This document shows positions 50,926 through 60,295 of a stretch of 64,000 nucleotides of DNA, in pieces. The notes below the pieces were generated by a model. It ran no database searches and was not told the origin of the DNA. It saw only the letters and a program-made list of their open reading frames with translations. Both the position numbers and the translations under genes were made by a program. How positions within the stretch are numbered: the stretch's first letter is position 1; the number at the start of each line of letters is the position of its first letter. Location of the stretch: positions 186,001 through 250,000 of the forward strand of contig NZ_WAIE01000004.1 in NCBI RefSeq assembly GCF_008830225.1, given 5' to 3'. This DNA comes from Pseudodesulfovibrio senegalensis (lineage in GTDB: Bacteria; Desulfobacterota; Desulfovibrionia; Desulfovibrionales; Desulfovibrionaceae).

Positions 50926-53372
50926 CAGTTCTTGTTCTCGAAGCTTTGGATGAATTCTTCGGCCTTTTGGTCCACCTGTTCCTCATCCCTGAGGGCCATG
51001 TCCATGAGCCGGGTGGCGGCCAGCAGGTAGCCCAGCCGGGCCAGCAGTCGCTGGATGGCGCTTTCGTCCAGCCGGGTCACGCTGGCGTCGATCATGTCTC
51101 CGGTGGATGATGTCTCGAATCCGCAATATTCCAGTACTTTGCGAATGAAACGCAGCCGGAGCAGACGCTGGTCGAACCCGGCGCCGCCGCCCTTGAACCG
51201 GAAGTTGATGTAGTTGCTGCCGGTTTCCGGTCCGCAGACCGAGTCCACCACGGAAAAATGGTAGCCGAAACGCACCATGAGGTGCAGATAGTCGTCGGAA
51301 ATGATGGCGTAACTGGCCAGCAGTTGCGAGTCGAACTTAAAGATGCCGCCGCTGATGCGGTCGAATTCCTCCCAGTCCATGTGGGTCTGCTTGCGGTCCC
51401 ATGCGATGCGGGAATCGGAAAGCCCGAACCACAGGGCCCACATGGGACGCCCCACGATGTCGTCCGGGGTGATGACGTCCTTGTCCCCGGCCATGCCGAA
51501 CAGCCCGCCGCCCAGATCCAGCACGTACATGACCAGCGGCAGGTCGGTCTTGAGCTTTTTGGCCCGTGTCATGCCCCGGCCGCGTTTGTCCACCAGCGAG
51601 AACATTTCGGCCACGCTTTTTTCATGGGCGAAACGCACGATGTCGTGCAGGGACCGGCAGCCCTCGGGCGTGAAGTTGTCGGCTTCCGGGTCGGTCAGGG
51701 TCAGCTTGACCGTGTGCGGGATGACGGACTTGTAGGGTCGGGTGGCCGCTTCCGGTGCCTTGGTCTCCTGGTTGGCCCGGCGCAGCACCTCGGAAACGCA
51801 GCCCTCCATGATGGCTCCGCTGACCGCGTCCACGGTCACGGTGCGTCCTTTTGTCAGTCCCTGCGCCGCGGTGCTGTCCACCAGAACCGGCACACCGTGC
51901 TCCCGCGCCACGGATGCAAAGTGGCTGGCGCGGCTGCCCTGTGCGGCCACCAGCGCGGCAATGCGGTCCATGAACTGGGTCAGGGCAGGCCGAAGCGTGG
52001 GCGTGACTACCACGGCTCCCTGCGGAATGGCCGCGAATTCTTCGCCCGTGGCCGCGGGAAAGACCTCGCCGCAGCCCGCGCCGCCCGAGGCGCGTTCCAG
52101 TCCGGAATAGAGCACGGTTCCAAGATCCTTGGCATCGTGTTCGGGCACTTCGTCCTTTTCCTGTTGCAGGGGGCGGGTCTGCAGGATGGAAATGCCGCCC
52201 CCGGGCATCATGACCCATTCCACATCCTGTGGGGCGTTGAAAATGGTTTCCAGCGACGAGCAGTATTCGCCCAAACGCAACAGTGCGGGTTCGGGCAGCA
52301 GAACACCGCCCTGTGCGCAGCCTTCCAGCAGCCGCGGTTTTTCCTCGCGGCTCAGGAAATATTTGTCCGGGGTGCGGCTGCCGTCCACCAGTCCGTCAGC
52401 CAGCCCCTGTACTGCGTAGACCCCCATGGCGTCTCCGCCCAGAGCCGGGCAGGCCGGGTCGTCCGTGTAGACCACCCCGGCAGCTTCGGCATCCAGCATG
52501 GGCAACACCAGTACTGCCATGGCCGTGTCCGCGTCCGAAAGGCCGTTGCGGATGCGATAGGTTACGGCGCGCGGGCAGTATTTGCCAGCCAGCACCCGTT
52601 TGTAGGCGTCCAGCACCTCGTCCGGAGAAACGTTCAGTTCGCTGGCGTATTGTCCGGCAAACGATACGTTGCCGTCCTCGGCCAGCGCACTGGAGCGCAC
52701 GGCCAGATGGCAGCCTTCGGGCATGAAATCGTTCACGGCTTCAAGGATGTCGTGGGCAATGTCCTCGGGCACTTCAGCAGCCAGTATGAGTTCCTGAAGT
52801 TCCTGCATGGCCTGCAAAAGGCCGTCGCTGTCCGAGAGAACCACCGAAGAAAGGATATCCTCGACGCGCGGACGCAATTCGTTGCTTTCCATGAAATAGT
52901 GGAATGCGTTGGCCGTGATCACGAATCCGGGCGGCGTGGGAATGCCTGCCGTTCGCACGGCCGCGAGGTTGGCGGCCTTGCCTCCGGCCTGATCAGCCCG
53001 GTCCGCCACTTCGTCCAGTTCCAGGACATAGGGCGGTGCCAGGTCCGGCTCGTCCAGCTGCAGGTTCATGCGCGCGTAGAAGTCGATCTTCTTGAAGAAT
53101 TCCGGAAGATCCACGTACCGGGCCGGGCTCATGGCGGTCAATGCGTCCACCACACCTTTCACTTCTTGGGAAAGCTCGGCGGCCATGCGGTTGATGCGTG
53201 CCCGGTCCGCCAGCTCGTGACCGTAGAAGAATCCTTCCAGATCGGCGATGAGTTCAAGGGCGCGGGTGTCGTGGCGCAGCAGGTCCTTGAAGGCGTTGTA
53301 CTTGGTGCGCAAAAGCGCACCCGGTGAAAAAACCTGATAGGTCCAGTGCTTGAACAGTTCCTTGTTGAACAC
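50925..53372 (-). CDS. PEP-synthase-like phosphotransferase with unusual C-terminus
   Basis: 815 aa from GTG with AGGAGG upstream. The N-terminal 100 residues are helical. From about 115 an ATP-grasp PPDK_N domain begins (DRADQAGGKAANLAAVRTAGIPTPPGFVIT...). The swivelling phospho-His domain has His at about 484 (GSRASHFASVAREHGVPVLV), where PpsA has TSHAAIVARE. The C-terminal 290 residues do not show the PEP/pyruvate TIM barrel and match nothing I recognise. ATP and a His carrier are thus kept, but the acceptor site is different. It sits between a receiver and a phosphatase gene. Confidence 0.8.
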   Translation of the reverse strand: MFNKELFKHWTYQVFSPGALLRTKYNAFKDLLRHDTRALELIADLEGFFYGHELADRARINRMAAELSQEVKGVVDALTAMSPARYVDLPEFFKKIDFYARMNLQLDEPDLAPPYVLELDEVADRADQAGGKAANLAAVRTAGIPTPPGFVITANAFHYFMESNELRPRVEDILSSVVLSDSDGLLQAMQELQELILAAEVPEDIAHDILEAVNDFMPEGCHLAVRSSALAEDGNVSFAGQYASELNVSPDEVLDAYKRVLAGKYCPRAVTYRIRNGLSDADTAMAVLVLPMLDAEAAGVVYTDDPACPALGGDAMGVYAVQGLADGLVDGSRTPDKYFLSREEKPRLLEGCAQGGVLLPEPALLRLGEYCSSLETIFNAPQDVEWVMMPGGGISILQTRPLQQEKDEVPEHDAKDLGTVLYSGLERASGGAGCGEVFPAATGEEFAAIPQGAVVVTPTLRPALTQFMDRIAALVAAQGSRASHFASVAREHGVPVLVDSTAAQGLTKGRTVTVDAVSGAIMEGCVSEVLRRANQETKAPEAATRPYKSVIPHTVKLTLTDPEADNFTPEGCRSLHDIVRFAHEKSVAEMFSLVDKRGRGMTRAKKLKTDLPLVMYVLDLGGGLFGMAGDKDVITPDDIVGRPMWALWFGLSDSRIAWDRKQTHMDWEEFDRISGGIFKFDSQLLASYAIISDDYLHLMVRFGYHFSVVDSVCGPETGSNYINFRFKGGGAGFDQRLLRLRFIRKVLEYCGFETSSTGDMIDASVTRLDESAIQRLLARLGYLLAATRLMDMALRDEEQVDQKAEEFIQSFENKN

Positions 53373-53434
53373 GTCGCCCCTCCTGCGCTTGTTCCCCGCG
53401 TTTGCGCGGCCGGTGCGGTCGGCTGGTGTCCGGA

Positions 53435-53794
53435 TTATCCGGCCAGTATTTCCTCGACCTTGGTTTCCAGCTCCTGCTTGTCGATGGGTTTGACGCAGTA
53501 TTCGTCTGCGCCAAGCTTGAGGGATTCGCGGGCCGTTTCCAGCGTGGGATAGCCCGTGAGCATGATCACCCGTGTGGCCGGGCTGATTTTCTTGATTTCC
53601 TCAAGCACCTCCACTCCTGTCATCTTTTTGAGCTTGATGTCCAGAATGGCGAGGTTGGTTTCGTTGTTTTCCATGTGCCGGATGGCTTCTTCCTCTTCGG
53701 TGAACGCGTTTACCTGATGGCCCTTGCGTTCCAGTATGCGCTTGATGAGGATGCCGGCGTCCGTTACGTCGTCCAGTACCAGTATATTAGCCAT
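53435..53794 (-). CDS. Single-domain response regulator
   Basis: 119 aa, receiver only. Acidic pair Asp8-Asp9, phospho-acceptor Asp52 (AILDIKL), Thr80 (MLTGYP) and Lys102 (YCVKPID). It has no output domain, so it acts by protein contact, for example on the phosphotransferase 62 nt downstream or as a phosphate shuttle. The histidine kinase gene is 24 nt upstream. Confidence 0.95.
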   Translation of the reverse strand: MANILVLDDVTDAGILIKRILERKGHQVNAFTEEEEAIRHMENNETNLAILDIKLKKMTGVEVLEEIKKISPATRVIMLTGYPTLETARESLKLGADEYCVKPIDKQELETKVEEILAG

Positions 53795-53818
53795 TATCGT
53801 GCTCCGTTAGTTTGGTGG

Positions 53819-55873
53819 TCATGCCGGTTGGTCGGCAGGGCAATGATCCAGCGGCAGGTTGACGGTGAAGACCGTGCCCGGTCCCGGCAGGGGCGCATCG
53901 GGCGTTTCCGGAAAGGGAAATCCGTCCGGCAGGGGGCTTTCGGCCTCGATGTTTCCCATATGGTCTTCTATGATGCCGAAGGATACGGAAAGGCCCAACC
54001 CTGTTCCCTTGCCCACGGATTTCGTGCTGAAAAACGGATCGAAGATCTTCTTGAGGTTGGCGGCCGGAATTCCGGAGCCCGTATCCGCCACCTGCAGGGT
54101 GACGATTCCTTTGGGAGTATCCAGCCGGGTGCGGATCAAAATGGTCCCGCCATCGTCGGTAAAGGCGTCCTTGGCGTTGTTCAGGAGGTTGATCCACACC
54201 TGTTTGAGCTTTTCCGGGTCACCATAGATGATGGGGAAACGATCGTCGAGGTCCGTGAGTATGGCCACCCGGTCGAGACTGAATGCGTGCTTGACCAGAC
54301 TGGCCGCTTCCATGACCGAGTTGTTGAAGCACATCTCGCGCTTGGCGGACTCGGTCTGCCGGGAGAACCCCAGCAGGTCGGCCACGATCTTGCGGCAGAC
54401 CTTGGTTTGCTTTTCAATGGTGGCCAGGTCCTGATGCAGCTGCGAGCCTTTATCGACGTCGTCCTGCAACAGTTGCGCGTAGCCGAGAATGATGCCCAGC
54501 GGCGTGTTGATTTCATGGGCCACGCCGCCCGCAAGCTTGCCGATGGATTCCATCTTCTGAGCCTGGATGAGCTGTTCCTCGTAGGCCTTGATGTCGGTGA
54601 TGTCCCGGTCCGTGCGCAAAAGGCCCGTGGTATTGCCCTTGTCGTCGTACACCGGAATCTGCACCACATGGAACCACTGCTCGCTTCCGTCCTCGTTTTC
54701 CATGCGTTCCTGACGGTCCACGCGTTTGCTGGTGCGCAGCACTTCTCGGGCCTCGAGGTTGCGGCTTTCGGCTTCGTCTTCCGGGAAGAGATGAAAATCG
54801 GTCTTGCCGGGGATGCGCGAGGCGTCCATGCCCACGAATTGGGCAAAGGCGCGGTTGGCTGCCTGATAGATCATGCGCGTGTCCACCATGGAGACCCTGT
54901 CGGGGTTCACGTCCATGACCGTGCGCATGAGGCGCTGCTGGTGGGTGAGGTTGCTTTCGGCCTCGCGCAGTTCCTGAATGTGGTTCTTGAGCGTCAGGGC
55001 CATGAGGTCGAAGGTTTCGGCCAGATCCTGTATCTCGTCCCCCACGTTTTGCTGGAAGACCTGACAGTTGCGGCAGGAGTCGAGATTGTCGCTCTTGCCT
55101 TTTTGTCCGTGGTATTCGCATTGCGTGCCCGCGATGTACCAGCAGCGGCGGCGCTTGTCGTGGTAGGCCGGGCAGTCGGCCATTTCGCAGTTCATCATTT
55201 CCCAGCAGTGGGCTTCGGGCGGGCTGGCCGTGGTGCTGTCCAGATTGCCCTTGACCATTTCCTCGGCATGTTTGCGCAGTGTGGCCAGCCGCCTTGTCAC
55301 GGTGCGTGCGAATACGGTCCCCAGCGCCGTGACCAGAAAGAGCGCGCCTCCGAACATGCCCGCCAGCGTGGTGGTCAGCTGGTTGATGGTCATGTTGATG
55401 CGTTTTTTGGAAAGCCCGATGCGCACCGTGCCCATGCGCTGGCCCGCCACCATGACCGGGGCCGCGAAGTCATAGATGTGTTCGGTCCCGGTATCCAGCA
55501 GCTGGATGTGGACCTTGCCATCCCTGCCTACCCGGTTGGCGCCGGTCAGTTCCGAAGGAAATCCCTTGTGAAACGAGTGGGTCAGCACGCGTCCGTGCTG
55601 GTTTTCGATAAAGGCGTAAACCACGTCGCCCACGCCGCTGGCTTCATCCGCCATGTTGCGCAGGCGCAGGTAGTCCTGCGAGAGCATGGGGTCCACGGCG
55701 CGCACGGCAAGGCTTTCGGCCAGCGCCACACCGCGCTGCTTGTTTTCCTTGATCAGTGCGCGGGCCGTCATGCTGCCCACCAGCGGCAGCAGGGTCACGG
55801 CCATGCCCACCACGATGGCGATGATGCCCAGGTTCAGTTTTGTGTGGAAACGCAGGCGACTGAACATGCGCAC
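53819..55873 (-). CDS. Membrane histidine kinase with Cache-like sensor, HAMP, Cys-rich module and PAS
   Basis: 684 aa. Helices at about 15-35 and 180-200 flank a periplasmic sensor of about 140 residues. HAMP follows, then a Cys-rich module (residues about 222-275: [33 protein letters not shown]), the two-CW type insert, likely binding a metal or sensing redox. Then PAS (about 310-430), HisKA with His at about 451 ([12 protein letters not shown]) and HATPase ([16 protein letters not shown]). The binding-protein gene ends 1 nt before it. Confidence 0.92.
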   Translation of the reverse strand: MRMFSRLRFHTKLNLGIIAIVVGMAVTLLPLVGSMTARALIKENKQRGVALAESLAVRAVDPMLSQDYLRLRNMADEASGVGDVVYAFIENQHGRVLTHSFHKGFPSELTGANRVGRDGKVHIQLLDTGTEHIYDFAAPVMVAGQRMGTVRIGLSKKRINMTINQLTTTLAGMFGGALFLVTALGTVFARTVTRRLATLRKHAEEMVKGNLDSTTASPPEAHCWEMMNCEMADCPAYHDKRRRCWYIAGTQCEYHGQKGKSDNLDSCRNCQVFQQNVGDEIQDLAETFDLMALTLKNHIQELREAESNLTHQQRLMRTVMDVNPDRVSMVDTRMIYQAANRAFAQFVGMDASRIPGKTDFHLFPEDEAESRNLEAREVLRTSKRVDRQERMENEDGSEQWFHVVQIPVYDDKGNTTGLLRTDRDITDIKAYEEQLIQAQKMESIGKLAGGVAHEINTPLGIILGYAQLLQDDVDKGSQLHQDLATIEKQTKVCRKIVADLLGFSRQTESAKREMCFNNSVMEAASLVKHAFSLDRVAILTDLDDRFPIIYGDPEKLKQVWINLLNNAKDAFTDDGGTILIRTRLDTPKGIVTLQVADTGSGIPAANLKKIFDPFFSTKSVGKGTGLGLSVSFGIIEDHMGNIEAESPLPDGFPFPETPDAPLPGPGTVFTVNLPLDHCPADQPA

Positions 55874-55874
55874 G

Positions 55875-56810
55875 TCAGAACCCTCCCGACAGCATGCCGA
55901 TTTTCTTGGCCAGGGCGCGCACCGGATCGTAATCCTTGTCCTGCGCGCTGATGATGCCGCGCATGCCCGCAGTGCGCAGGATGTCGGCCTGGTCCTCGCG
56001 GGCCATGGTCAGGCGGAACATGGCCCGGCGGATGCGTTCGACGATGTCCGGGTCCAGCCCCTTGCGTGCCGAGTAGACCCAGCCCGGATAGGGACGGGTT
56101 TGTGCCAGCACGCGGATCTGGTCGAGGTCGATCTTGTTGCGCACGATGTCGAGGGTTCCCTTGCGGATGGTGCCGATGTCGTATGCACCGGCATTGACGG
56201 CCAGCACCACCTTTTCCTGCTTGCCGCCCGGTCCGGGAGCAAAGACCACCTCGTCGAAGTCGGCAAGGTCCAGCCCGTGCTCCATGAACAGGCCCAGCGG
56301 AAAGAGGTAGCCGCCGGCGGAACCCGGGTCCACGGCGATCCAGCGCTTGCCCCGGCAGTCGTCCAGCGAATCGATGAGCGGGTTGTCGCGCCGGATGATG
56401 ATCTGGCCCCGGAAGTCCGGGCTGCCCGTGGGTTCGATGATGCGCGCGAATGCCCGGGAGCCGAGCCGGGCCAGGCGGATGTATATGAGCGGGTTGGTGT
56501 AGGAAATGTCGATTTCCCCGCGTTCCACCATCTTGATATGTTCGTCGAAGGTGTCCGGGAATATCTGGCGCAGGGGAAGTCCGGTCTCGTTGCGCAGGTA
56601 ATCGAGAAGTTTTCTGTGGCGCTCAAAGGATATGGTGTGCGAGTATTGGGGCAGATAGGCGTAGGTGATGGATTCGGCCGGTTTGGCCGCGGTGATGGGG
56701 GCACGCTTGTTCATGTCCACCTTCACCACGGTTTCCTCGTCCGAGCATGCCGAGCACAGCAGTGCGGCCGCAAGGAGGAGTATGGTGACGACGGTTCGGA
56801 TCAGTTGCAT
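55875..56810 (-). CDS. PhnD-like phosphate/phosphonate-type binding lipoprotein
   Basis: 311 aa. A lipobox-like end LLCSAC puts the lipid-bearing Cys at about residue 22. YLPQYSHTISFERHRKLLDYL, DISYTNPLIYIRLA and VDPGSAGGYLFPLGLF follow the PhnD/PtxB binding-protein pattern. No transporter genes adjoin it, and the sensor kinase gene starts one base after its stop. The pair probably works as a ligand-binding receptor and kinase. First gene of the operon. Ligand unknown, phosphonate or phosphite being candidates. Confidence 0.85.
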   Translation of the reverse strand: MQLIRTVVTILLLAAALLCSACSDEETVVKVDMNKRAPITAAKPAESITYAYLPQYSHTISFERHRKLLDYLRNETGLPLRQIFPDTFDEHIKMVERGEIDISYTNPLIYIRLARLGSRAFARIIEPTGSPDFRGQIIIRRDNPLIDSLDDCRGKRWIAVDPGSAGGYLFPLGLFMEHGLDLADFDEVVFAPGPGGKQEKVVLAVNAGAYDIGTIRKGTLDIVRNKIDLDQIRVLAQTRPYPGWVYSARKGLDPDIVERIRRAMFRLTMAREDQADILRTAGMRGIISAQDKDYDPVRALAKKIGMLSGGF

Positions 56811-56945
56811 GGCATGCCTCGGTAAAGGTCAAATGTAACCTGAAGAATATACACCAAATTACGCGGTCTTCCAACGGGATTTTGCTTGAGTGCGCCCTGA
56901 AATGGCGATACACCCGGGCAGAGCGAGCAAACAAGGGAGTTTACA

Positions 56946-57458
56946 ATGCACAAATCATATCGCGTCCCCATGAATCCGGTGGTCATCGTCATGTTTCTGC
57001 TGGTGGCCGCGGCCGTGGCTGCATTAGTGGCCTGGAGCTTCAATTCCGGATTCAAGTGGACGGGCATCTGCCTGTTGGTGGTCACCGTGCCCATGGGCGG
57101 CTTTTACTGGTATATGCTTTACGTGAACCCGGCCCGGTCCGAGATCACGCTCAGCAGTGAAGGGGTGCTGGTCAATGCCCCGCCGTTCATCGAGGCCGCC
57201 ATCCCCTGGGGCAACATCGAATCCGTTGCCGTGGCCGACCTTGAAAACGACGACCGCCTCGCCGTGCAGAAGGCGAAGCGGATCATGAAATTCGGTGCAT
57301 ACCGTTCCGGCGTGGTCACGCTCAAGAGCGGGATCGAAGCCGTGCTGCTTGCACGAAGCAGCCGCGTCGTCTGCCTGAAGGCCGGGGACAGGGCCTACCT
57401 GCTCGGGCCCATCAATGTGGACTCCCTTGCCGAGGAGTGTTCCTCCAAAATCAACTAA
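56946..57458 (+). CDS. Membrane protein with PH-like domain
   Basis: 170 aa, AAGGGAG upstream. Two hydrophobic helices (about 12-30 and 38-56) are followed by a beta domain in which WGNIESVAVADL and GPINVDSLAEECSSKI recall the bacterial PH-like fold. Divergent from the PhnD operon by 135 bases, convergent with the next gene. Function unknown. Confidence 0.72.
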   Translation: MHKSYRVPMNPVVIVMFLLVAAAVAALVAWSFNSGFKWTGICLLVVTVPMGGFYWYMLYVNPARSEITLSSEGVLVNAPPFIEAAIPWGNIESVAVADLENDDRLAVQKAKRIMKFGAYRSGVVTLKSGIEAVLLARSSRVVCLKAGDRAYLLGPINVDSLAEECSSKIN

Positions 57459-57601
57459 ACCCAGCCTGACGGCTTGGGCGGACCAATCCGTGGCCAGTTT
57501 TCTGGCTTCGGCTGTCGATACAGGCCCGATGGCGGCGCTGACGTAAAACGATCAAACCCTCGCGTACCGGATCATTTCCCGCGGTCTGTGGACAGGCTGT
57601 C

Positions 57602-58204
57602 TTATCCGGCCTGTTCTGCTTCCTTCTTTTCGGAACCCTGCATCAGGTCCGCATAGCTGAGCATGGTTCCGCCCGCGTTTTCGTTTTCCGTGATTTTGCG
57701 TTTGATGGTCCTGAATACGGGCAGCCACGGCTTGAGCTTGCCGAACAGGTAGCGAAAGAGAATGTACGCGGGAATGAAAATGAAGGACGGCCCCACCTCG
57801 CCCACATAGGGCACGCTGAAATCCACGCCCGCAAAGCGGTAGTAGAGCCAGCCGATGGCAAAGGGCACGGGCCAGAGCGACGAGGCGAACAGGGCGATGT
57901 GCGAAAAGAAATTCTTGCCGAATGCGTCGTTGGCCAAGTGGTTGCAGGCTTTCCAGGCTTCCTTGTTCTTGCAGCCCAGCGCCTGCACCGAAAGATTGTG
58001 GTTTTGCACCATGTCCGCACTGTGGTTGGCGAAGTGGCGCTTGTTGAAGAAATAGGCGGCGGCCATGCTCAGCTCGCCGATGACCGTGGCCAGCAGGCAT
58101 ATCCAAGTGATGCCGAGGGCAAAGCCCAGCCATGCCTGGCCCGGGATGCGGAACATCCAGATCAGGAACGGGTCGAGAAAGGAATACACTTCAGTGCCGG
58201 TCAC
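57602..58204 (-). CDS. Membrane protein of unknown function next to TauE exporter
   Basis: 200 aa from GTG with AAGGGAG upstream. About four hydrophobic segments (GQAWLGFALGITWICLLATVI, then SMAAAYFF, SLWPVPFAIGWLYY, SFIFIPAYILFRYLF). A central soluble loop (NKRHFANHSADMVQNHN, GCKNKEAWKACNHLAND) with two Cys and several His/Asn. A charged C-terminus. It follows the TauE gene by 87 bases on the same strand, so it may be an accessory subunit. I do not recognise the family with confidence. Confidence 0.65.
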   Translation of the reverse strand: MTGTEVYSFLDPFLIWMFRIPGQAWLGFALGITWICLLATVIGELSMAAAYFFNKRHFANHSADMVQNHNLSVQALGCKNKEAWKACNHLANDAFGKNFFSHIALFASSLWPVPFAIGWLYYRFAGVDFSVPYVGEVGPSFIFIPAYILFRYLFGKLKPWLPVFRTIKRKITENENAGGTMLSYADLMQGSEKKEAEQAG

Positions 58205-58291
58205 GTTATTTTTCTCCCTTGCATTTGCTTGAAAGGGGAGACCGCCCGAAAGCGGCCTCCCACCAATGGTCTTTCTTGTTCCTGTTGCGGC

Positions 58292-59407
58292 CTAGAACGG
58301 GGGCACGATGCTGTAGCCAAGGAAGCCCTTGGAGCAGTAACGCAAGCCAACGTAGACAGCCAGCACAACGAACAGGCGCTTCAGCCAGATGTCCGGGATG
58401 TACTTGGAAGTCCGGGGCCCGATCATGGAGCCGATGACGATACCCACGAGTTCCGCGCCGATCAGGGACCATTCCACCGGGGTCTGCTTGAGCAGCATGT
58501 AGGAGGCGATGGAGTTGATCATGCCCACGAACACGGCCAGGGCGGATGTTCCGGCGACAAGGTACATGGGCAGGCCTGCCACGGAGGTCAGGAACGGCAC
58601 CAGCAGGAAGCCGCCGCCGACGCCGAGGAAGGAGGCCAGCGCTGCGATGAAGAAACCACCCACCAGCGGGATGATCGGGTTGAAGGAGAATTCAACGCCG
58701 AAGAAGGTGAACACGCACTTGGTCAGGGTGAAGGTCACGACCTTGACGCCCTGATCGGAAGTGTCGGCGGTTTCGTTCTTCACGGAATCCTGGAAAGCCT
58801 TGGCAGCTTCCTTGGCGGCCTTTTTCTTGTTCTGGCCGGCCGGGGTGGTTTCGTAGAAGAGGTAGCAGCCCAGGAACAGCACGAACAGGCCGAAGTAGCC
58901 CAGGTACGCCTTGAGGCTGATCTTGCCTGCGGTCAGGATGGGGATGAGCCAGGAGCCGCCCACGGAACCGATGGCCAGGGCGATGCCCAGCGGGGCCACC
59001 AGACGTCCGGCCTTGAAGTAGTTGAAGGAGGACAGGGCCGCCGAACAACCCACGAGCCACTGGTTGGACACGCGGATGGAGTCGGTGACGACCTTGTTCA
59101 GCTTCATGGTCTTCTTGAAGCTCTTGGCGTAGTCGCCCAGACCGTAGATGGTGATGTGGCCGACGCCGGCCATGATGCCGCCGAACGCGCCGACGGTGGA
59201 GAATATCCAGCCGACCCACACGGCCCAGACCAGGCCGATGATGACGTTGAGCTGGGGTGCTCCGGGAATCTGCAGGTAGCCGGGCTCACCGGCGGGCTTG
59301 GCCTCGGCAATGGCCTCTGCCAGCCTGTCGGCCAGCGCGGGGGTCGCCATGAGGCATACGAGTGCAGCCAGCATGGCTGCAATGGCGAAATACTTCTTGT
59401 TTTTCAC
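58292..59407 (-). CDS. Sulfite exporter TauE/SafE family permease
   Basis: 371 aa from GTG with GAGGAGG upstream. An N-terminal signal-like segment ending at PALAD is followed by about eight helices in two repeats. GAFGGIMAGVGHI and ASFLGVGGGFLLVPFL are the paired GxGGG-type TauE motifs. A charged cytoplasmic loop rich in Lys/Ala (about 200-235) splits them. Such proteins export sulfite, sulfoacetate or other sulfur anions. It lies next to a molybdoenzyme of the sulfur-compound type. Confidence 0.88.
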   Translation of the reverse strand: MKNKKYFAIAAMLAALVCLMATPALADRLAEAIAEAKPAGEPGYLQIPGAPQLNVIIGLVWAVWVGWIFSTVGAFGGIMAGVGHITIYGLGDYAKSFKKTMKLNKVVTDSIRVSNQWLVGCSAALSSFNYFKAGRLVAPLGIALAIGSVGGSWLIPILTAGKISLKAYLGYFGLFVLFLGCYLFYETTPAGQNKKKAAKEAAKAFQDSVKNETADTSDQGVKVVTFTLTKCVFTFFGVEFSFNPIIPLVGGFFIAALASFLGVGGGFLLVPFLTSVAGLPMYLVAGTSALAVFVGMINSIASYMLLKQTPVEWSLIGAELVGIVIGSMIGPRTSKYIPDIWLKRLFVVLAVYVGLRYCSKGFLGYSIVPPF

Positions 59408-59490
59408 CGCTTCCTCCTCTCGGGTTCAAGTTGCTCCGTTACGGGACACGATCTCATCCGCCCGGATGAAATGATACAGACCTAATTTAC

Positions 59491-59940
59491 CTATAAGCGC
59501 ACGAACGTCAGCGCCTTGGCTGTGCAGCCGGTGACGCAGGCCGGTTCGAGCCCCTGCTCGACACGGTCGATGCAGTAGTCGCATTTGACCACCTTGCGCG
59601 TGCCGGGAATCTTGACGGGCACCTGCCACGGGCATGCGGCGATACAGTTGCCGCATCCGCAACAGGCATCCTGATCCAGATGCACGATGTTGTCCTCGGG
59701 ACTGACGTGGAGTGCATTACACGGACAAACCGGTACGCATTTGGGATCGGTACACTGTTCACACGGCTGATACCGCGTCATGAACTTGGGCTTTCCATCC
59801 GATCCCTGAACAGGGCCGTAGCTGCCCAGCCAATTCAGGCTCACTCCTTCCGGAATGTTGTTCTTCACCTTGCAGTGCACCATGCATGCGTAGCAGCTGA
59901 TGCAGCGTTCCTTGTCGAAAATGATCTTGTAGGCCGCCAT
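59491..59940 (-). CDS. Four-cluster [4Fe-4S] ferredoxin, oxidoreductase beta subunit
   Basis: 149 aa. Four Cys groups: CISCYACMVHC, CEQCTDPKCVPVC, CCGCGNCIAACPW, and CDYCIDRV...ACVTGC, as in the electron-transfer subunits of DMSO, polysulfide and tetrathionate reductases. GGAGACG before the ATG. It lies head-to-head with the catalytic-subunit gene at 60296, and no NrfD-type membrane anchor is present. It probably carries electrons between the molybdoenzyme and a soluble partner. Confidence 0.92.
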   Translation of the reverse strand: MAAYKIIFDKERCISCYACMVHCKVKNNIPEGVSLNWLGSYGPVQGSDGKPKFMTRYQPCEQCTDPKCVPVCPCNALHVSPEDNIVHLDQDACCGCGNCIAACPWQVPVKIPGTRKVVKCDYCIDRVEQGLEPACVTGCTAKALTFVRL

Positions 59941-60295
59941 GGCGTCTCCTGTTTCATTGCAGATATGACGGGCCCCCCCGTGGCAGGAGGGTTTTCCAGC
60001 TACGCCTAGGAATCATGTACCACAAAGTGATGTCAATTAATTTTGCGCTCGTTATTTTTTTCACCACTTTTTTGCCGGGAAGGCCATTTTTCATTCATAC
60101 TGTACGGAATCTCATGTGATGAATTTCACAAGTCTTGACGTATCTGGCGGGGATGGTGTGGATTCCGGCACGCGGAATCATGTTCGGTTTTTCACGTGGC
60201 CCGTTTTTGCTTGCTTTTGCTGGTTGTGGCTGCGTATATCGCGTATTGGTAAAAAACGTCCGTCAGCACGGCGAGGAATAGAGTCAGGAGGAATC
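59941..60295. promoter_or_regulatory. Divergent promoter region of the molybdoenzyme and ferredoxin genes
   Basis: 355 bases. AT-rich between about 60035 and 60115. It contains a perfect inverted repeat GATTCCG / CGGAATC (5-nt loop) at about 60160-60178, a candidate operator. A near-match to a sigma-54 site just downstream has the wrong spacing. A weak in-frame extension of the molybdoenzyme (from GTG 60116) crosses the region but has no ribosome site. Confidence 0.45.

Noticed and set aside
51258-53327. 689-codon open frame on the plus strand opposite the phosphotransferase gene
   Set aside because: Antisense shadow of a GC-rich gene: no ribosome site, no domain, low-complexity His/Gly/Arg-rich translation, while the minus-strand frame has clear ATP-grasp and His motifs.
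53402-55951. 849-codon open frame on the plus strand opposite the kinase and receiver genes
   Set aside because: Antisense shadow of two well-supported genes; it runs across their boundary and has no recognisable motif.
60185-60225. Sigma-54-like promoter (TGGCCCG...TTTTTGC) upstream of the molybdoenzyme
   Set aside because: The GG-to-GC interval is one base short of the strict -24/-12 spacing, so it is probably chance.
60116-60295. N-terminal extension of the molybdoenzyme from GTG 60116 as a signal peptide
   Set aside because: It has no twin-arginine motif and no ribosome site, and a strong AGGAGG sits before ATG 60296, just ahead of the conserved CxxC start.
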